Positions 29,185 through 38,707 of a stretch of DNA of 64,000 nucleotides are shown one piece after another. A model generated the notes under the pieces. It did no database searches. It saw nothing but the letters and a program-made list of their open reading frames with translations, and was not told the DNA's origin. This DNA is from Candidatus Celerinatantimonas neptuna (lineage in GTDB: Bacteria > Pseudomonadota > Gammaproteobacteria > Enterobacterales > Celerinatantimonadaceae). How positions within the stretch are numbered: the first letter of the stretch is position 1; each line of letters opens with the position of its first letter. Location of the stretch: positions 2,977,501 through 3,041,500 of the forward strand of contig OU461276.1 in assembly GCA_911810475.1 (NCBI GenBank), read 5' to 3'. The translations under genes were made by a program, and so were the position numbers.

Positions 29185-30535
29185 AGTGATTAAATCAAGA
29201 AAACCGTTATCGATTTCCCCTTTAAAAACCGGACAGGTCATGGGGGCGACTCTGGCGGCTCTCGGTCTGGCTGACTGTATTGCGTTAATGCATGCTGCAC
29301 AGGGGTGTAGCTCATTTGCAAAGGCATTTTTTGTCCGACATTTTCAAGAACCCATTGCGTTGCAATCGACGGCTATGGACCCTATTTCCACGATTATGGG
29401 GGCAGATAAGAACATTAAACTGGCTTTGGAACATCTGGCACAAAAGAAATCGGCCCGAATTATTGTCGTGATGAGTAATGGGTTAAGTGAAGCGCAGGGC
29501 GCTGATTTAGAACGTGCTATCCGAGAGTTTCGTAGTGAATACCCACAGCACCAGCAGTTAGCTGTGATTACGGCCAGCACACCGGATTTTTATGGATCAA
29601 TGGAAAGTGGTTATGGCGTGGTTATTGAAGCGTTAGTGCGCCAGCTTGTGGACTCTGAGCCGTTACGCCATGTTCGCAAAAAGCGGATTAATGTACTGGC
29701 CGGGCATAGCTTAACTGCGGGTGATTTGGAAGCATTACAACGTTTGCTTGAAGCGTTTGGTTTAAAACCGGTGATGGTACCTGATTTAAGTGAGTCGTTA
29801 GACGGGCATCTGGCTGAGCAGGATTACTCTCCTGTTTCTTTAGGGGGAACCCGGCTTGCGGATATCTGTCGGCTTAATGAAAGTGTGGCAACACTGGCCA
29901 TTGGTTTCAGTGTTCATAATGCCGGGAAATTATTAGCTCAGAAAAGCAACGTTCCGACGTATTATTTTGACCATTTAGGTGATCTGTCGGCATGTGACCG
30001 ATTGATTGAAACATTGATTGAGCTAACGGGGCGCAAAGTTCCGGAGTATATCGAAAGGCAACGGCGACAATTGCAAGATGCCCTGCTGGATTGTCATTTT
30101 ATGTTGCAGGGATTACCGGTTGCGATAGCCGGTGAACCTGAACTGCTGAGCTATTGGCTGGCTTTAGCACGGATGGTCGGCCTTGAAGAACAGGTCGTCA
30201 TGGCACCTGCAACGCATAGCCAGCTTGTAGAATTACCGACCCGACAGGTTTTGATTGGTGATTTTGCCGATCTTGAATCAGCACTTTTGCATAAACAGGC
30301 TGAGATTCTAATCACTAATTCTCATGGTGAGGCTTTAGCTCACCGTCAATCCATGGGATTAATTTTAAGCGGATTTCCAATCTTTGAGCGTTTTGGTGGG
30401 TTTAGGAAAAACCGTCAGCTATATGATGGAATTCGCGACACGCTATTTGAGCTGGCTAACTTAGTACATGACCGTTTAGCCGTTCAGCCAACTTACCATA
30501 GTCCGTTGAAACAGAATTGGGCTAATGTGAGTTAG
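29177..30535 (+). CDS. nifN: NifN, FeMo-co scaffold beta-like subunit
   Basis: 452 residues, homologous to NifK but without its long N-terminal extension. [17 protein letters not shown] and [17 protein letters not shown] correspond to the P-cluster region of NifK, with a single remaining cysteine (QGCSS) in this block. It pairs with NifE in the scaffold tetramer on which FeMo-co is completed. The ATG overlaps the nifE end, indicating coupled translation. nifX follows 15 bp downstream. Confidence 0.96.
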   Translation: MAEVIKSRKPLSISPLKTGQVMGATLAALGLADCIALMHAAQGCSSFAKAFFVRHFQEPIALQSTAMDPISTIMGADKNIKLALEHLAQKKSARIIVVMSNGLSEAQGADLERAIREFRSEYPQHQQLAVITASTPDFYGSMESGYGVVIEALVRQLVDSEPLRHVRKKRINVLAGHSLTAGDLEALQRLLEAFGLKPVMVPDLSESLDGHLAEQDYSPVSLGGTRLADICRLNESVATLAIGFSVHNAGKLLAQKSNVPTYYFDHLGDLSACDRLIETLIELTGRKVPEYIERQRRQLQDALLDCHFMLQGLPVAIAGEPELLSYWLALARMVGLEEQVVMAPATHSQLVELPTRQVLIGDFADLESALLHKQAEILITNSHGEALAHRQSMGLILSGFPIFERFGGFRKNRQLYDGIRDTLFELANLVHDRLAVQPTYHSPLKQNWANVS

Positions 30536-30550
30536 AACGAGGATAAGCCG

Positions 30551-30991
30551 ATGAGTGCAATTCAAATCCGGCGTCAACTTCAGTTGGCCGGTTGTGAAGG
30601 TGATCTGTTACGGGTAGCTTTTGCCAGTAGCGATCAACACCAGGTCGATGCGCATTTTGCAAGTAGCCATCGCTTTGCTATTTATGGAATCAATCAATAT
30701 CACCATCAACTGTTAAAAATTATCGAACTGAGTGAACCGCCTAATCGTCATCATCAGCAAAATATTGATACCCGGTTGGACTTGCTCAGTGACTGTTTGG
30801 CCGTTTATACCGTCGCTGTTGGTGATGCCGTGATAAGACAGCTCTGGGCCAGGGGGATTCGTCCGGTCAGAGTGCCGCAAGGCAGCCAGATCATACGACT
30901 TCTGGATGAGTTACAACAGGAACTTAATCGTAATAGCAGCCCTTTGCGTCGGCAGATGATGCGGGATTCACATCATTTGGAAGAGTGGTAG
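30551..30991 (+). CDS. nifX: NifX, FeMo-co precursor carrier
   Basis: 146 residues of the NifX/NafY fold. LLRVAFASSDQHQVDAHFAS carries the cofactor-binding DxHF motif, and YTVAVGDAVIRQLWARGIRPV completes the Rossmann-like core. NifX holds NifB-co or the VK-cluster in transit between NifB and NifEN. Its place after nifEN matches Klebsiella and Azotobacter. Confidence 0.95.
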   Translation: MSAIQIRRQLQLAGCEGDLLRVAFASSDQHQVDAHFASSHRFAIYGINQYHHQLLKIIELSEPPNRHHQQNIDTRLDLLSDCLAVYTVAVGDAVIRQLWARGIRPVRVPQGSQIIRLLDELQQELNRNSSPLRRQMMRDSHHLEEW

Positions 30992-31041
30992 ACGCAATCA
31001 ATGACACCTCGGATAATGAAAGACAAAAGGAGAAACTAAGA

Positions 31042-31305
31042 ATGGGAAGTGCAATCACAGCCGATGGGAGAGAATGGCAACCTCAGTTTATTAAAGCAAT
31101 CGATAGTGCAAACTGCATTGGTTGTGGGCGATGTTATAAAGTGTGTGGACGCGATGTGTTTGAGCTGATTGAGAGTGATGATGAAGGCGACGATGACTGG
31201 ATGGATGATTCAGTACGCATGGTCATGATTTTGTCTGATGAGGGGGATTGTATCGGTTGTGGTGCCTGTGAGCGGGTTTGCCCGAAAGGTTGTCATCAGC
31301 ATTGA
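31042..31305 (+). CDS. fdxB: nif-associated 2[4Fe-4S] ferredoxin (ferredoxin III / FdxB type)
   Basis: About 87 residues. CIGCGRCYKVCGRDV and CIGCGACERVCPKGC are the two cluster motifs, separated by an acidic insert (ESDDEGDDDW) typical of the nif-specific ferredoxin III family. The start at 31042 follows AAAAGGAG; a longer frame overlapping nifX exists but has a worse site. As last gene of nifENX it is a likely electron donor for cofactor assembly or nitrogenase, working with Rnf. No nifF or nifJ is in the window. Confidence 0.9.
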   Translation: MGSAITADGREWQPQFIKAIDSANCIGCGRCYKVCGRDVFELIESDDEGDDDWMDDSVRMVMILSDEGDCIGCGACERVCPKGCHQH

Positions 31306-31531
31306 TGAATGTTCTTTAACTAATTGATTTATTTGAGATCTATTTAAAATAGAAATATGGGGATTATTTCAAATTCGGACATTGATTAATGACTTTTAAG
31401 TTTGTAGACTTTTATATTAATTGATTCAAGATAATACGGCGAAATTCAGACTTTAAGGCTTAATGTACCAGCCCGAGAGTTGACGCAGTCATGTCTTGTT
31501 CATTCTTGTTAGTTCATAAAGAGTCTAAACC

Positions 31532-32440
31532 ATGAGCGTTAATCTTATTACTCACCGAACTTCCCCTCGTTCTCGTCAAGCGCTTTTTGAAAAGACTCGA
31601 CATCGCATCTTAAGTAGAAAAGCTACGCAAAATAGATCGCCTCAGCAATTACTTTTACTATTAGATGAATTGATGAAGTTTGAATTGGGAGTGTTTCTTC
31701 TTGATAACCAGGGAATAAATGGCTATTGGATTGATCATGTTGTAAATTGGGTTCCAACAGCTCAGAAACCACCTGAAATGTCTGAACTTGAATATATTAT
31801 ATATAGTCAGTTTCCCTCTGCGTTAGCAACCAGAGAACGCCATCAGATTTTCTTACAACTCATTCAGGATAGGATCGATTTAGTTCAGTGTGCATTGTCT
31901 GTTCCTTGTGGTTTGATGAGTGAATTCTTTCAATTGAATTCAGAACATATCTTTTCAACTCATTTTGTTGGTCTTGATTTAGACGAACGAGTTCTGGAAC
32001 TTACTCAGTTAATGGCCGAACGGAAAGGCATGCAGGAAAATTGTGAATTTTATTGGGGGGATTCATGGGAAATGAATTTTGATAATGAATTTGATTTGTT
32101 ATCAAGTAACGGTTTGAATTTTTTTGAACATGATGATGAAAAAGTTATTGAGCTCTACCAACTGTTTTTCAATGCATTGAAAACAGGGGGGTCTTTAGTG
32201 ACTAGTTTTTTGACGCCTCCTCCTTTGATTTCGTCAGTTTCTCCTTGGCTGATGGAATATATAGATCCTGACATGATGGATTTAGAGAATCAGTTATTTT
32301 CAGATGTGATCGATGTGCATTGGAATGCCTATCGTACAGAAGATCAAACTCGTCATCAGCTAGAATCCGTCGGCTTTAAAAAAATTCGATTCATTTATGA
32401 TAAAGCCCACATTTTCCCAACAGTACTTGCCGAAAAATAG
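31532..32440 (+). CDS. Class I SAM-dependent methyltransferase of unknown substrate
   Basis: 302 residues. A helical N-terminal third is followed by a methyltransferase core. VPCGLMSEFFQL takes the place of the glycine-rich motif I, FVGLDLDERVLELTQ is the SAM-binding acidic loop, and FDLLSSNGLNFFEHDD is motif II/III. The altered motif I makes activity less certain. It lies 226 bp after the nif ferredoxin without a sigma54 promoter or NifA site in that gap, so it may not be nif-regulated. No obvious partner is adjacent. Substrate is unknown. Confidence 0.75.
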   Translation: MSVNLITHRTSPRSRQALFEKTRHRILSRKATQNRSPQQLLLLLDELMKFELGVFLLDNQGINGYWIDHVVNWVPTAQKPPEMSELEYIIYSQFPSALATRERHQIFLQLIQDRIDLVQCALSVPCGLMSEFFQLNSEHIFSTHFVGLDLDERVLELTQLMAERKGMQENCEFYWGDSWEMNFDNEFDLLSSNGLNFFEHDDEKVIELYQLFFNALKTGGSLVTSFLTPPPLISSVSPWLMEYIDPDMMDLENQLFSDVIDVHWNAYRTEDQTRHQLESVGFKKIRFIYDKAHIFPTVLAEK

Positions 32441-32460
32441 TAAAAAATCTGCTTCGATTT

Positions 32461-32718
32461 TTATTTTGATTCTGGAATAACATTCCAGTTGCGACAAACT
32501 GAAATCTGGTATCCGTTTATCTGTTGGATGTAATTTTCCAGATGGACCTGTTGTCTGGCTTTTAAAAATGTGTTTTCCATATAGGATTGATGCAGTTGCT
32601 GATGTTCCCAGAATGAGATCACCCAGTAGTGGTCAGTGTTGGTTGTTGTATTTGCGATATAGCCCCCTAGCATTCCCTGACAACTAGTTATGGCCGGGTT
32701 CCATATTTGGGTTTGGTC
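32461..32718 (-). pseudogene. C-terminal fragment of an antibiotic-biosynthesis-monooxygenase (ABM) domain protein
   Basis: The open frame reads QIWNPAITSCQGMLGG, then HYWVISFWEHQQLHQSYMEN, which resembles ABM-fold ferredoxin-like proteins. The frame is closed by TAA directly upstream and has no credible start, so the N terminus is missing. The role is not predictable. Confidence 0.55.
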
Positions 32719-32743
32719 TTAAACTGGCTGTGCCCCTGATGCG

Positions 32744-33060
32744 TTAACAGGCAATCTGCCACCCGATATGTCCGATTTTACCGATAAGAGCTGCAGGCAT
32801 TATGGCTGTATCTGTGATTGGCATGTCCAGGGTAGCTTGATGAATTTCGCAGCGTTCATATGTCATTTGTTGCTGATTTTGGGCCGCGATCGGGTCATGA
32901 ATGGTTGTTATGAAGTGTTCAAAAGCATGATGATTTGACCAGGATGCGAAGATAAAAGCATTCCCCGAGAGAGTATTTCAACCTCTGGATTATCCTAAAA
33001 ATATAGATCATATTGATAGTGAATGCTAACTCATCTGCGATTTTGAAAACGCTTTGTGCT
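32744..33060 (-). pseudogene. Frameshifted remnant of a second ABM-like gene
   Basis: Minus-strand frames give VFKIADELAFTINMIYIF, then DNPEVEILS, then GNAFIFASWSNHHAFEHFI and a tail ending WQIAC-stop. The pieces lie in three frames, so at least two indels have occurred. The pattern again suggests an ABM-type domain. It lies next to the fragment at 32461-32718 and may share its origin. Confidence 0.45.
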
Positions 33061-33118
33061 GGCCTGATTTAGGTATGCAGCGAATGATTTTAATCAGCAT
33101 AAAGCGTTATCCTCATCG

Positions 33119-33592
33119 CTATTTGTGTAATTTTAATACCATGATGTGTTGTGGCCCGGCTGTTCCACCTAAATATAAATCGTTTGTGTCTCTAAATCCG
33201 CCATTGAGGTAGCAATGCCTGGCCGCGGGGTTTTTAGCGTTAACGGTCAAATAAATATGGGAGTATGAGGAATAATAGCGCTGAAGATAAGGTGCAAGTA
33301 ACGAGATCGCTTTTTTCCCATACCCTTTGCCTTGAAATGGATGGCTGATGAAATAGCCTCTTAATCCCAGACTATATGTCTTTGCAAAATCATAGTGATC
33401 CCCATAGGTTGTATCAATCAGAAAAAAACCAATAACCTGGTTATTCCAGAGAATGACGTGGGGATGAACATTTTCATCGATATTTAATAATATTTCGTTG
33501 ATAGTGCCAACAAACTGGACTTGTTCATTGGCAACTTCTAGCTCAGCAACTTCGTTAAGATGTGCGCGTTGCATCGCGGTGATGGTTATCAT
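33119..33592 (-). CDS. GNAT N-acetyltransferase
   Basis: 157 residues with RGYFISHPFQGKGYGKKAIS (acetyl-CoA pyrophosphate loop Q-x-x-G-x-G) and NPAARHCYLNGGF near the C terminus, typical of RimJ/RimL-like and aminoglycoside-type GNAT enzymes. The acceptor is unknown. It is the first of three GNAT genes on the minus strand between two nif blocks, each apparently with its own expression. Confidence 0.85.
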   Translation of the reverse strand: MITITAMQRAHLNEVAELEVANEQVQFVGTINEILLNIDENVHPHVILWNNQVIGFFLIDTTYGDHYDFAKTYSLGLRGYFISHPFQGKGYGKKAISLLAPYLQRYYSSYSHIYLTVNAKNPAARHCYLNGGFRDTNDLYLGGTAGPQHIMVLKLHK

Positions 33593-33676
33593 AAATAATT
33601 CCGACTTAGATAAAAAAGTGATTGTGACAAATAGTTCAGATTAACTTCCATGGTAAAGCATGCTTATAAGCTCTGG

Positions 33677-34138
33677 TTATTCGAGTTTAATGTTCATCAG
33701 TGTGACCTGACAATTGTGATAGTTTTCGTCGTAGAGTCTTGACCAGCCTAATCTTGTATAAAAATTCTGTTGATGATCAGTAAAAAGGTGAAGTGTATTG
33801 AAGCCACTTCCTTTGGCATATTGCATGACGTGACGGACAAGTTGTTCGCCAATGCCTCGTTTACGAAACTCAGGGGTAACAAAAAGAGCGGCCAGCCAGG
33901 GGGTTATTGATGGATGGGTTTGCATATCGTCTTCGACGATGGCGGCTGAGCCAACCAGTTGTTGCCCGATTTTACAAATAAATGTGGATGGAATTATTTG
34001 TTCGTTCAGATAAGCCTGCATTTTCTTAATACGAAAATTTAAAGAGGCATCCGGATGCAGATAGGACCATTGTGCATGGTGCCATTTAGCCAGTGTTTTA
34101 AGGTGTTCGGGTTCCTCACGCAAATCTATGATTTCCAT
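33677..34138 (-). CDS. GNAT N-acetyltransferase
   Basis: 153 residues. ALFVTPEFRKRGIGEQLVRH is the acetyl-CoA site, followed by LHLFTDHQQNFYTRLGW, the usual beta6-alpha4 region. It is intact in length and in key motifs. The substrate is unknown. It lies 19 bp downstream of the third GNAT gene (34158-34535) and may share its transcript. Confidence 0.87.
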   Translation of the reverse strand: MEIIDLREEPEHLKTLAKWHHAQWSYLHPDASLNFRIKKMQAYLNEQIIPSTFICKIGQQLVGSAAIVEDDMQTHPSITPWLAALFVTPEFRKRGIGEQLVRHVMQYAKGSGFNTLHLFTDHQQNFYTRLGWSRLYDENYHNCQVTLMNIKLE

Positions 34139-34157
34139 TATTAACCTCGTCTTATTT

Positions 34158-34535
34158 TTAAACCGTTGGCGTGAATTCTTTTGTCATGCCCCGGGCATTA
34201 GGTGCAGTGTATGGGTATCCGGGTTTTTCATAAAAAACGGGTTGATCCGCAATCAGTGAAACATATGATCCTTCTAAAACAACGGATGGCAGGTATGTTT
34301 CAATTTGATTCATGATTTGTCTGCCAATCTCTGAACCCTGAAAATCAGGGTCTACTGCTATATCAACAATTTCAAAGTTGCAAGCCCCGTCCTGATCCCG
34401 AATCGAATCAGCATAAAGTGAATTGACTAAACCAGTTTTGGCGGCTTTAAGTGATTTTGCTGATAGCCCTGCTTTGGCTCTTAATGCTATAAATTCTTCA
34501 GGAAGAGGGGGTAAATCTGCGTTGTTGATATTCAT
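34158..34535 (-). CDS. GNAT-like protein with internal deletion, possibly inactive
   Basis: 125 residues. FEIVDIAVDPDFQGSEIGRQIMNQI and SLIADQPVFYEKPGY match GNAT proteins whose N-terminal part reads LKAAKTGLVNSLYAV. Compared with that family, roughly ten residues between NSLYADSIRD and CNFEIVDIAV are missing (the central strand), and the acetyl-CoA loop has Glu where Gly is usual (QGSEIG). Both changes suggest decay. The frame itself is open. Confidence 0.6.
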   Translation of the reverse strand: MNINNADLPPLPEEFIALRAKAGLSAKSLKAAKTGLVNSLYADSIRDQDGACNFEIVDIAVDPDFQGSEIGRQIMNQIETYLPSVVLEGSYVSLIADQPVFYEKPGYPYTAPNARGMTKEFTPTV

Positions 34536-34660
34536 TAAGGGTGTCCAGTTTCAGGTGAGTCGATACAGTTAATATACAAAATATTAAATTGTATGTATAT
34601 ACAGTATTTTGGCGTATCTGTTTTTACGAAAGGTCAACAGACTTTCAAATTCCGCCTTTT

Positions 34661-34676
34661 TGTCGTATCCATCACA
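34661..34676. promoter_or_regulatory. NifA upstream activator sequence for the hesB-nifU operon
   Basis: TGTCGTATCCATCACA is a perfect TGT-N10-ACA site, 73 bp upstream of the -24 box at 34748. Confidence 0.82.
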
Positions 34677-34747
34677 AAACAAACAACTTGTCTGACCTTA
34701 AGTCGAAATTGAAATTTTATCTATATGAAAAATAAAGATTTTATAAG

Positions 34748-34763
34748 TGGCTTATGAATTGCA
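34748..34763 (+). promoter_or_regulatory. Sigma54 promoter of hesB-nifUSVWZM
   Basis: TGGCTTATGAATTGCA matches TGGC and TTGCA exactly with GG-N10-GC spacing. It lies 36 bp upstream of the first start codon. Confidence 0.88.
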
Positions 34764-34798
34764 AGTTCTGCTTTGAATGAAACAATCAGAGTGTTTTT

Positions 34799-35137
34799 AT
34801 GATCAAAGTGACTGATTCGGCTCAGGCTTATTTGCAATCGCTGGTATCGCAAACTCCTGGCGGATTAAGAATGGTGGGTATCGGTAATCTGTGCCAGGGG
34901 ATTCAGGTTCAGGTGAGCTGGCAGGATTATTCATCGCCTGATGATCGGGAGGAATGGATCGGCGAGTTACCCGTGTGGATTGCAGCCAGTTTGTGCCGAC
35001 AGGTCATGGCGCTTTTGCTTGATATTGAATCCAGTGAACAGGGGCCGGTACTTTTGATTACACCTGAATACCCTGATTGTGATTGTTCCAGTCAAGACTG
35101 CCAGTGGCACCAGTTGGGTGTGGCAATGACAGAATAA
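34799..35137 (+). CDS. HesB/IscA-like A-type Fe-S carrier, divergent, upstream of nifU
   Basis: 112 residues. The N terminus ([24 protein letters not shown]) follows the HesB/IscA pattern. Three cysteines correspond to the family triad: Cys32 (NLCQGI) and Cys94/Cys96 (DCDC). Extra cysteines occur at 66 and 101, and the usual GGCSG and CGCG contexts are lost. Its position just before nifU matches the Azotobacter nif-specific iscA. It probably carries clusters or iron to nitrogenase assembly, but the divergent sites make the exact function uncertain. No strong ribosome site precedes the ATG. Confidence 0.65.
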   Translation: MIKVTDSAQAYLQSLVSQTPGGLRMVGIGNLCQGIQVQVSWQDYSSPDDREEWIGELPVWIAASLCRQVMALLLDIESSEQGPVLLITPEYPDCDCSSQDCQWHQLGVAMTE

Positions 35138-35147
35138 GGAGCCTGTG

Positions 35148-36038
35148 ATGTGGAATTATTCCGAGAAAGTTAAGGACCATTTTTTTAATCCCCGAAATGC
35201 CAAAGTTGTTGAGGATGCCAATGCCGTGGGTGATGTCGGCTCACTGAGCTGTGGGGATGCGCTTCGCCTGATGCTTAAGGTCAACGCCCAAACCGATGTT
35301 ATTGAAGATGCCGGGTTTCAGACCTTTGGATGTGGTAGTGCGATCGCTTCATCATCGGCGCTGACTGAACTGATTATTGGGCGCACAGTTGATGAAGCAT
35401 TAAAACTGACAAATCAGGATATTGCCACGTACTTAGATGGTCTTCCCCCTGAAAAAATGCATTGCTCGGTCATGGGAGAAGAAGCCTTACAGGTTGCGAT
35501 TGCACAGTATCGTGGTGAAACGATTGAGCATGATGATGATGAAGAGGGTGCTTTGATCTGCCGCTGTTTTGCTGTGGATGAAGGGAAGATTGTTAAGGCC
35601 GTTCGGGAAAATCATCTGACGACTTTAGAAGATGTGATTCATTACACCAAAGCGGGTGGTGCTTGTGCCAGTTGTCATGAAAAAATTGAGAATATCTTAA
35701 TTCGTTTACGTCAGGAACAGCCTGTTGAAGCTCAGACATTGCCGGAGCCGGTTGTCGTTGTCGATACGGTGTCAAAAGAGGCCGATCAGCAAACCCTAGC
35801 TGCGGTGGGAGTGGTGATTGATAAATTACGCCCGGCTTTGCAGATGGATGGTGGCGATATTGAGCTGGCAGGGGTTCGGGGCAACGAAGTAGCGGTTGTG
35901 TTATCGGGAAATTGTCAGGGCTGTATGATGACCGACATGACGTTAAGCTGGCTCGGTCAACAGCTGATGGAGCAGTTGGGGCATTATTACAAAATTGTCA
36001 GTGTCTCAGCTTCGGTTCAACCTTCACTGACTGCCTAA
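35148..36038 (+). CDS. nifU: NifU, Fe-S cluster scaffold
   Basis: 296 residues in three domains. The IscU-like part carries Cys35, Cys62 and Cys106 for transient clusters. The central BFD-like [2Fe-2S] domain is seen as ICRCF ... [11 protein letters not shown]. The C-terminal Nfu domain ends with the NCQGCMM motif. NifU assembles 4Fe-4S clusters with NifS and hands them to NifH and NifB. The start at 35148 lies six bases after AAGGAG; a GTG one codon upstream is less likely. Confidence 0.97.
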   Translation: MWNYSEKVKDHFFNPRNAKVVEDANAVGDVGSLSCGDALRLMLKVNAQTDVIEDAGFQTFGCGSAIASSSALTELIIGRTVDEALKLTNQDIATYLDGLPPEKMHCSVMGEEALQVAIAQYRGETIEHDDDEEGALICRCFAVDEGKIVKAVRENHLTTLEDVIHYTKAGGACASCHEKIENILIRLRQEQPVEAQTLPEPVVVVDTVSKEADQQTLAAVGVVIDKLRPALQMDGGDIELAGVRGNEVAVVLSGNCQGCMMTDMTLSWLGQQLMEQLGHYYKIVSVSASVQPSLTA

Positions 36039-36048
36039 GGAGTCAACT

Positions 36049-37251
36049 ATGTCAGGGATCTATTTGGATAATAATGCAACAACACGGGTGGATCCGGTGG
36101 TTGTTGATACCGTGATACCGTTTTTTTCAGAACAATATGGCAACCCTTCTTCCATGCATAGTTTTGGGTCGCAAGTGGGTCAGGCAATTCGCAATGCCCG
36201 TGTTCAGGTGCAATCGTTATTAGGTGCACAGTATGACAGTGAAATCATTTTCACCTCTGGTGGCAGCGAATCAGATAACACCGCGATTCGCTCGGCGCTT
36301 GATGCCCTGCCGCAGCGTCGGGAGATCATTACCAGTGTTGTTGAACATCCGGCTATTTTAGAGTTATGCGAGCATTTACAGCAACAACACGGTTATACAA
36401 TCCATTATCTGAGCGTTGATCAATATGGCCGACTGGATTTAGATGAATATCAGAGTCTGCTCAGCGAAAATGTCGCGTTGGTTACCGTGATGTGGGCCAA
36501 TAATGAAACCGGAACGGTATTCCCGGTTGAAAAGATGGCTGAAATGGCGAAACCGTTTGGGATCCTTTTTCATACGGATGCGGTACAGGCGGCGGGGAAA
36601 GTGGTGATTGACTTGAAGCGTACCGCGATTGACATGTTATCGATGTCCGGACATAAAATTCATGCACCTAAAGGTGTGGGGGTTTTGTATGTACGGCGGG
36701 GATGTCGTTATCGTCCCTGGTTGCGCGGCGGTCATCAGGAGCGGGGACGACGGGCGGGAACTGAAAATACCATTGGTATTGTTGGTTTGGGTAAGGCCGC
36801 AGAGTTAGCTGAACTCCATCTGGCAACTATTAATACTGAAACGGCACGTCTGCGCGATAAGCTTCAGGCCGGGATTTTAAGTCAGGTTGATCATTGTTTT
36901 GTGACCGGTGATGTTGAACACCGGACCCCGAATACGCTTAATGTTGCTTTTGAATACATTGAAGGTGAAGCGATTTTATTGATGCTCAATGAATTTGGTA
37001 TTGCTGCATCCAGTGGGAGTGCCTGTACTTCCGGTTCGCTGGAACCATCGCATGTGATGAGAGCCATGAACGTGCCTCAGACTGCCGCACACGGTAGTAT
37101 CCGATTCTCTCTGTCTCGCTATACCCGTGAACGGGATATTGACCGGGTATTAGACGTTTTACCCGGGATTGTTCAGCGGCTTCGTTCTATTTCACCCTAT
37201 TGGCAGCAGCAACAGGGAGAAGCATCGGCTTTTGTCCCTGCATTTGGTTAA
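36049..37251 (+). CDS. nifS: NifS, cysteine desulfurase
   Basis: 400 residues of the aminotransferase V fold. MSGHKIHAPKG contains the PLP lysine, and ASSGSACTSGSLEPSHV contains the active-site cysteine that carries persulfide. It supplies sulfur to NifU. It starts 10 bp after nifU with AAGGAG and is followed closely by nifV. The sequence and length match the nif-type (group I) desulfurase. Confidence 0.97.
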   Translation: MSGIYLDNNATTRVDPVVVDTVIPFFSEQYGNPSSMHSFGSQVGQAIRNARVQVQSLLGAQYDSEIIFTSGGSESDNTAIRSALDALPQRREIITSVVEHPAILELCEHLQQQHGYTIHYLSVDQYGRLDLDEYQSLLSENVALVTVMWANNETGTVFPVEKMAEMAKPFGILFHTDAVQAAGKVVIDLKRTAIDMLSMSGHKIHAPKGVGVLYVRRGCRYRPWLRGGHQERGRRAGTENTIGIVGLGKAAELAELHLATINTETARLRDKLQAGILSQVDHCFVTGDVEHRTPNTLNVAFEYIEGEAILLMLNEFGIAASSGSACTSGSLEPSHVMRAMNVPQTAAHGSIRFSLSRYTRERDIDRVLDVLPGIVQRLRSISPYWQQQQGEASAFVPAFG

Positions 37252-37266
37252 AAAGGGGGAACAAGG

Positions 37267-38412
37267 ATGTATGAATCGTTAATTATTAACGACACGACTT
37301 TACGCGATGGTGAACAGGCCCCGGGCGTCGCTTTTACCTGTGATGAAAAGTTGAAAATAGCACGATCACTGGCTGATATTGGTGTTAATCAGCTTGAGGT
37401 TGGTATTGCAGCCATGGGTGAGTCGGAACAGGATATTCGAGTGCTGCGGGATGCCCTACCGGATATGAGTATGATGGTCTGGTGTCGGTTACACCCGGAT
37501 GATATCAACCGGGCACAGGCGATGGGGGTGGACTGGGTCGACATTTCGATCCCTGCATCGTCATTACAACGCCAGTTTAAACTGGGGATAAGCCAGGATG
37601 AATTGCAAAAGCGTTTAGCAGAGCGAATCGAACAGGCGAACAAGTCGGGTCTCAATGTTTGTATTGGTTTAGAAGATGCCTCTCGCTCAGAACCACAGGA
37701 GCTTTGTTTGCTCGTAGAGTTTGCTGAGCACTGTGGCGCCGGGAGAATTCGTTTTGCGGATACTCTTGGTCTTTTAGATCCGTTTACAACGCAACAGTGG
37801 ATTACCATTTTAAAGCAGTGCAGCCCACTTTGTATTGAGATGCATGCGCATAATGATCTGGGAATGGCAACGGCTAATACGTTATCGGCGATTAAGGCCG
37901 GAGCCGGAAGTATTAATACGACTGTGTTGGGTCTGGGTGAAAGGGCGGGAAATGCGCCTTTAGAAGAGATATTGCTGGCATTGAATTTGTGTTGCCAGTC
38001 AAAAAATACCTATAAGCTGTGGCAGCTTCCTACGCTTTGTCAGTCGGTAAGTCATATGGCAGGGAGGCCGATAGCTGCGGGAAAGGCGATTGTCGGTGAG
38101 GCTGCTTTTAAGCATGAATCGGGGATCCATGTTGCAGGATTATTGAAAGATCCACGCAATTATCAGGGGATCGATCCGGCAATTCTGGGGCGTCATCATC
38201 AGTTGGTGATTGGTAAACACTCAGGAAGACATGCTCTAGACTGGGCTTATCGGCAAATTGGGATTGAGTTGACAGAGCAACAACTGGCACAACTTTTACC
38301 CCGGGTTCGTCAATTTGCGCAGCAACATAAGAAGACATTAGATAATCCCTGTTTAATTCATCTATATCATGAACTGGTGGGATTCCATGGAGGTCTTGAT
38401 GAAGTGGTTTAA
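37267..38412 (+). CDS. nifV: NifV, homocitrate synthase
   Basis: 381 residues of the HMGL-like TIM-barrel family. It opens with [17 protein letters not shown] (metal-binding Asp). [20 protein letters not shown] carries the two histidine ligands, and [13 protein letters not shown] is the C-terminal signature. It condenses acetyl-CoA with 2-oxoglutarate to homocitrate, the organic ligand of FeMo-co. It begins 15 bp after nifS and overlaps nifW by 14 bp. Confidence 0.96.
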   Translation: MYESLIINDTTLRDGEQAPGVAFTCDEKLKIARSLADIGVNQLEVGIAAMGESEQDIRVLRDALPDMSMMVWCRLHPDDINRAQAMGVDWVDISIPASSLQRQFKLGISQDELQKRLAERIEQANKSGLNVCIGLEDASRSEPQELCLLVEFAEHCGAGRIRFADTLGLLDPFTTQQWITILKQCSPLCIEMHAHNDLGMATANTLSAIKAGAGSINTTVLGLGERAGNAPLEEILLALNLCCQSKNTYKLWQLPTLCQSVSHMAGRPIAAGKAIVGEAAFKHESGIHVAGLLKDPRNYQGIDPAILGRHHQLVIGKHSGRHALDWAYRQIGIELTEQQLAQLLPRVRQFAQQHKKTLDNPCLIHLYHELVGFHGGLDEVV

Positions 38413-38707
38413 GCAGATCGATGGTGTTCAGAATCTCAGTAGTGCTGAAGATTTTTTATCCTTTTTCGAGATTCCTTTCGAAGCAGAAAAGCTGGCAAGC
38501 CGTCATCTGCATATTCTGAAAGCTTTTCATATCAAATTATCAAAGGTCAGTGAGCCTTTACATTCCAAAGCGTATGAAGTCGCAGCGCAACTGTTGAGTG
38601 AAGCGTATCAGGAACAGGTCGGTCAGACATTAGCGAAACATTCTCCTTTGGCTATTTATCAGAGAATGCGTCCGAGCCGTGTGTTAATACGTGATTTGAG
38701 GAAGTGA
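38399..38707 (+). CDS. nifW: NifW, nitrogenase-stabilising protein
   Basis: About 102 residues. [20 protein letters not shown] and FFEIPFE match the NifW N terminus, and ARRLLAESY-like [12 protein letters not shown] follows. NifW helps protect or assemble the MoFe protein and associates with NifZ and NifB in other species. The start at 38399, inside the end of nifV, follows GGAGG; an upstream ATG 30 bp earlier has no site. The stop overlaps nifZ by one base. Confidence 0.9.
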   Translation: MKWFKQIDGVQNLSSAEDFLSFFEIPFEAEKLASRHLHILKAFHIKLSKVSEPLHSKAYEVAAQLLSEAYQEQVGQTLAKHSPLAIYQRMRPSRVLIRDLRK

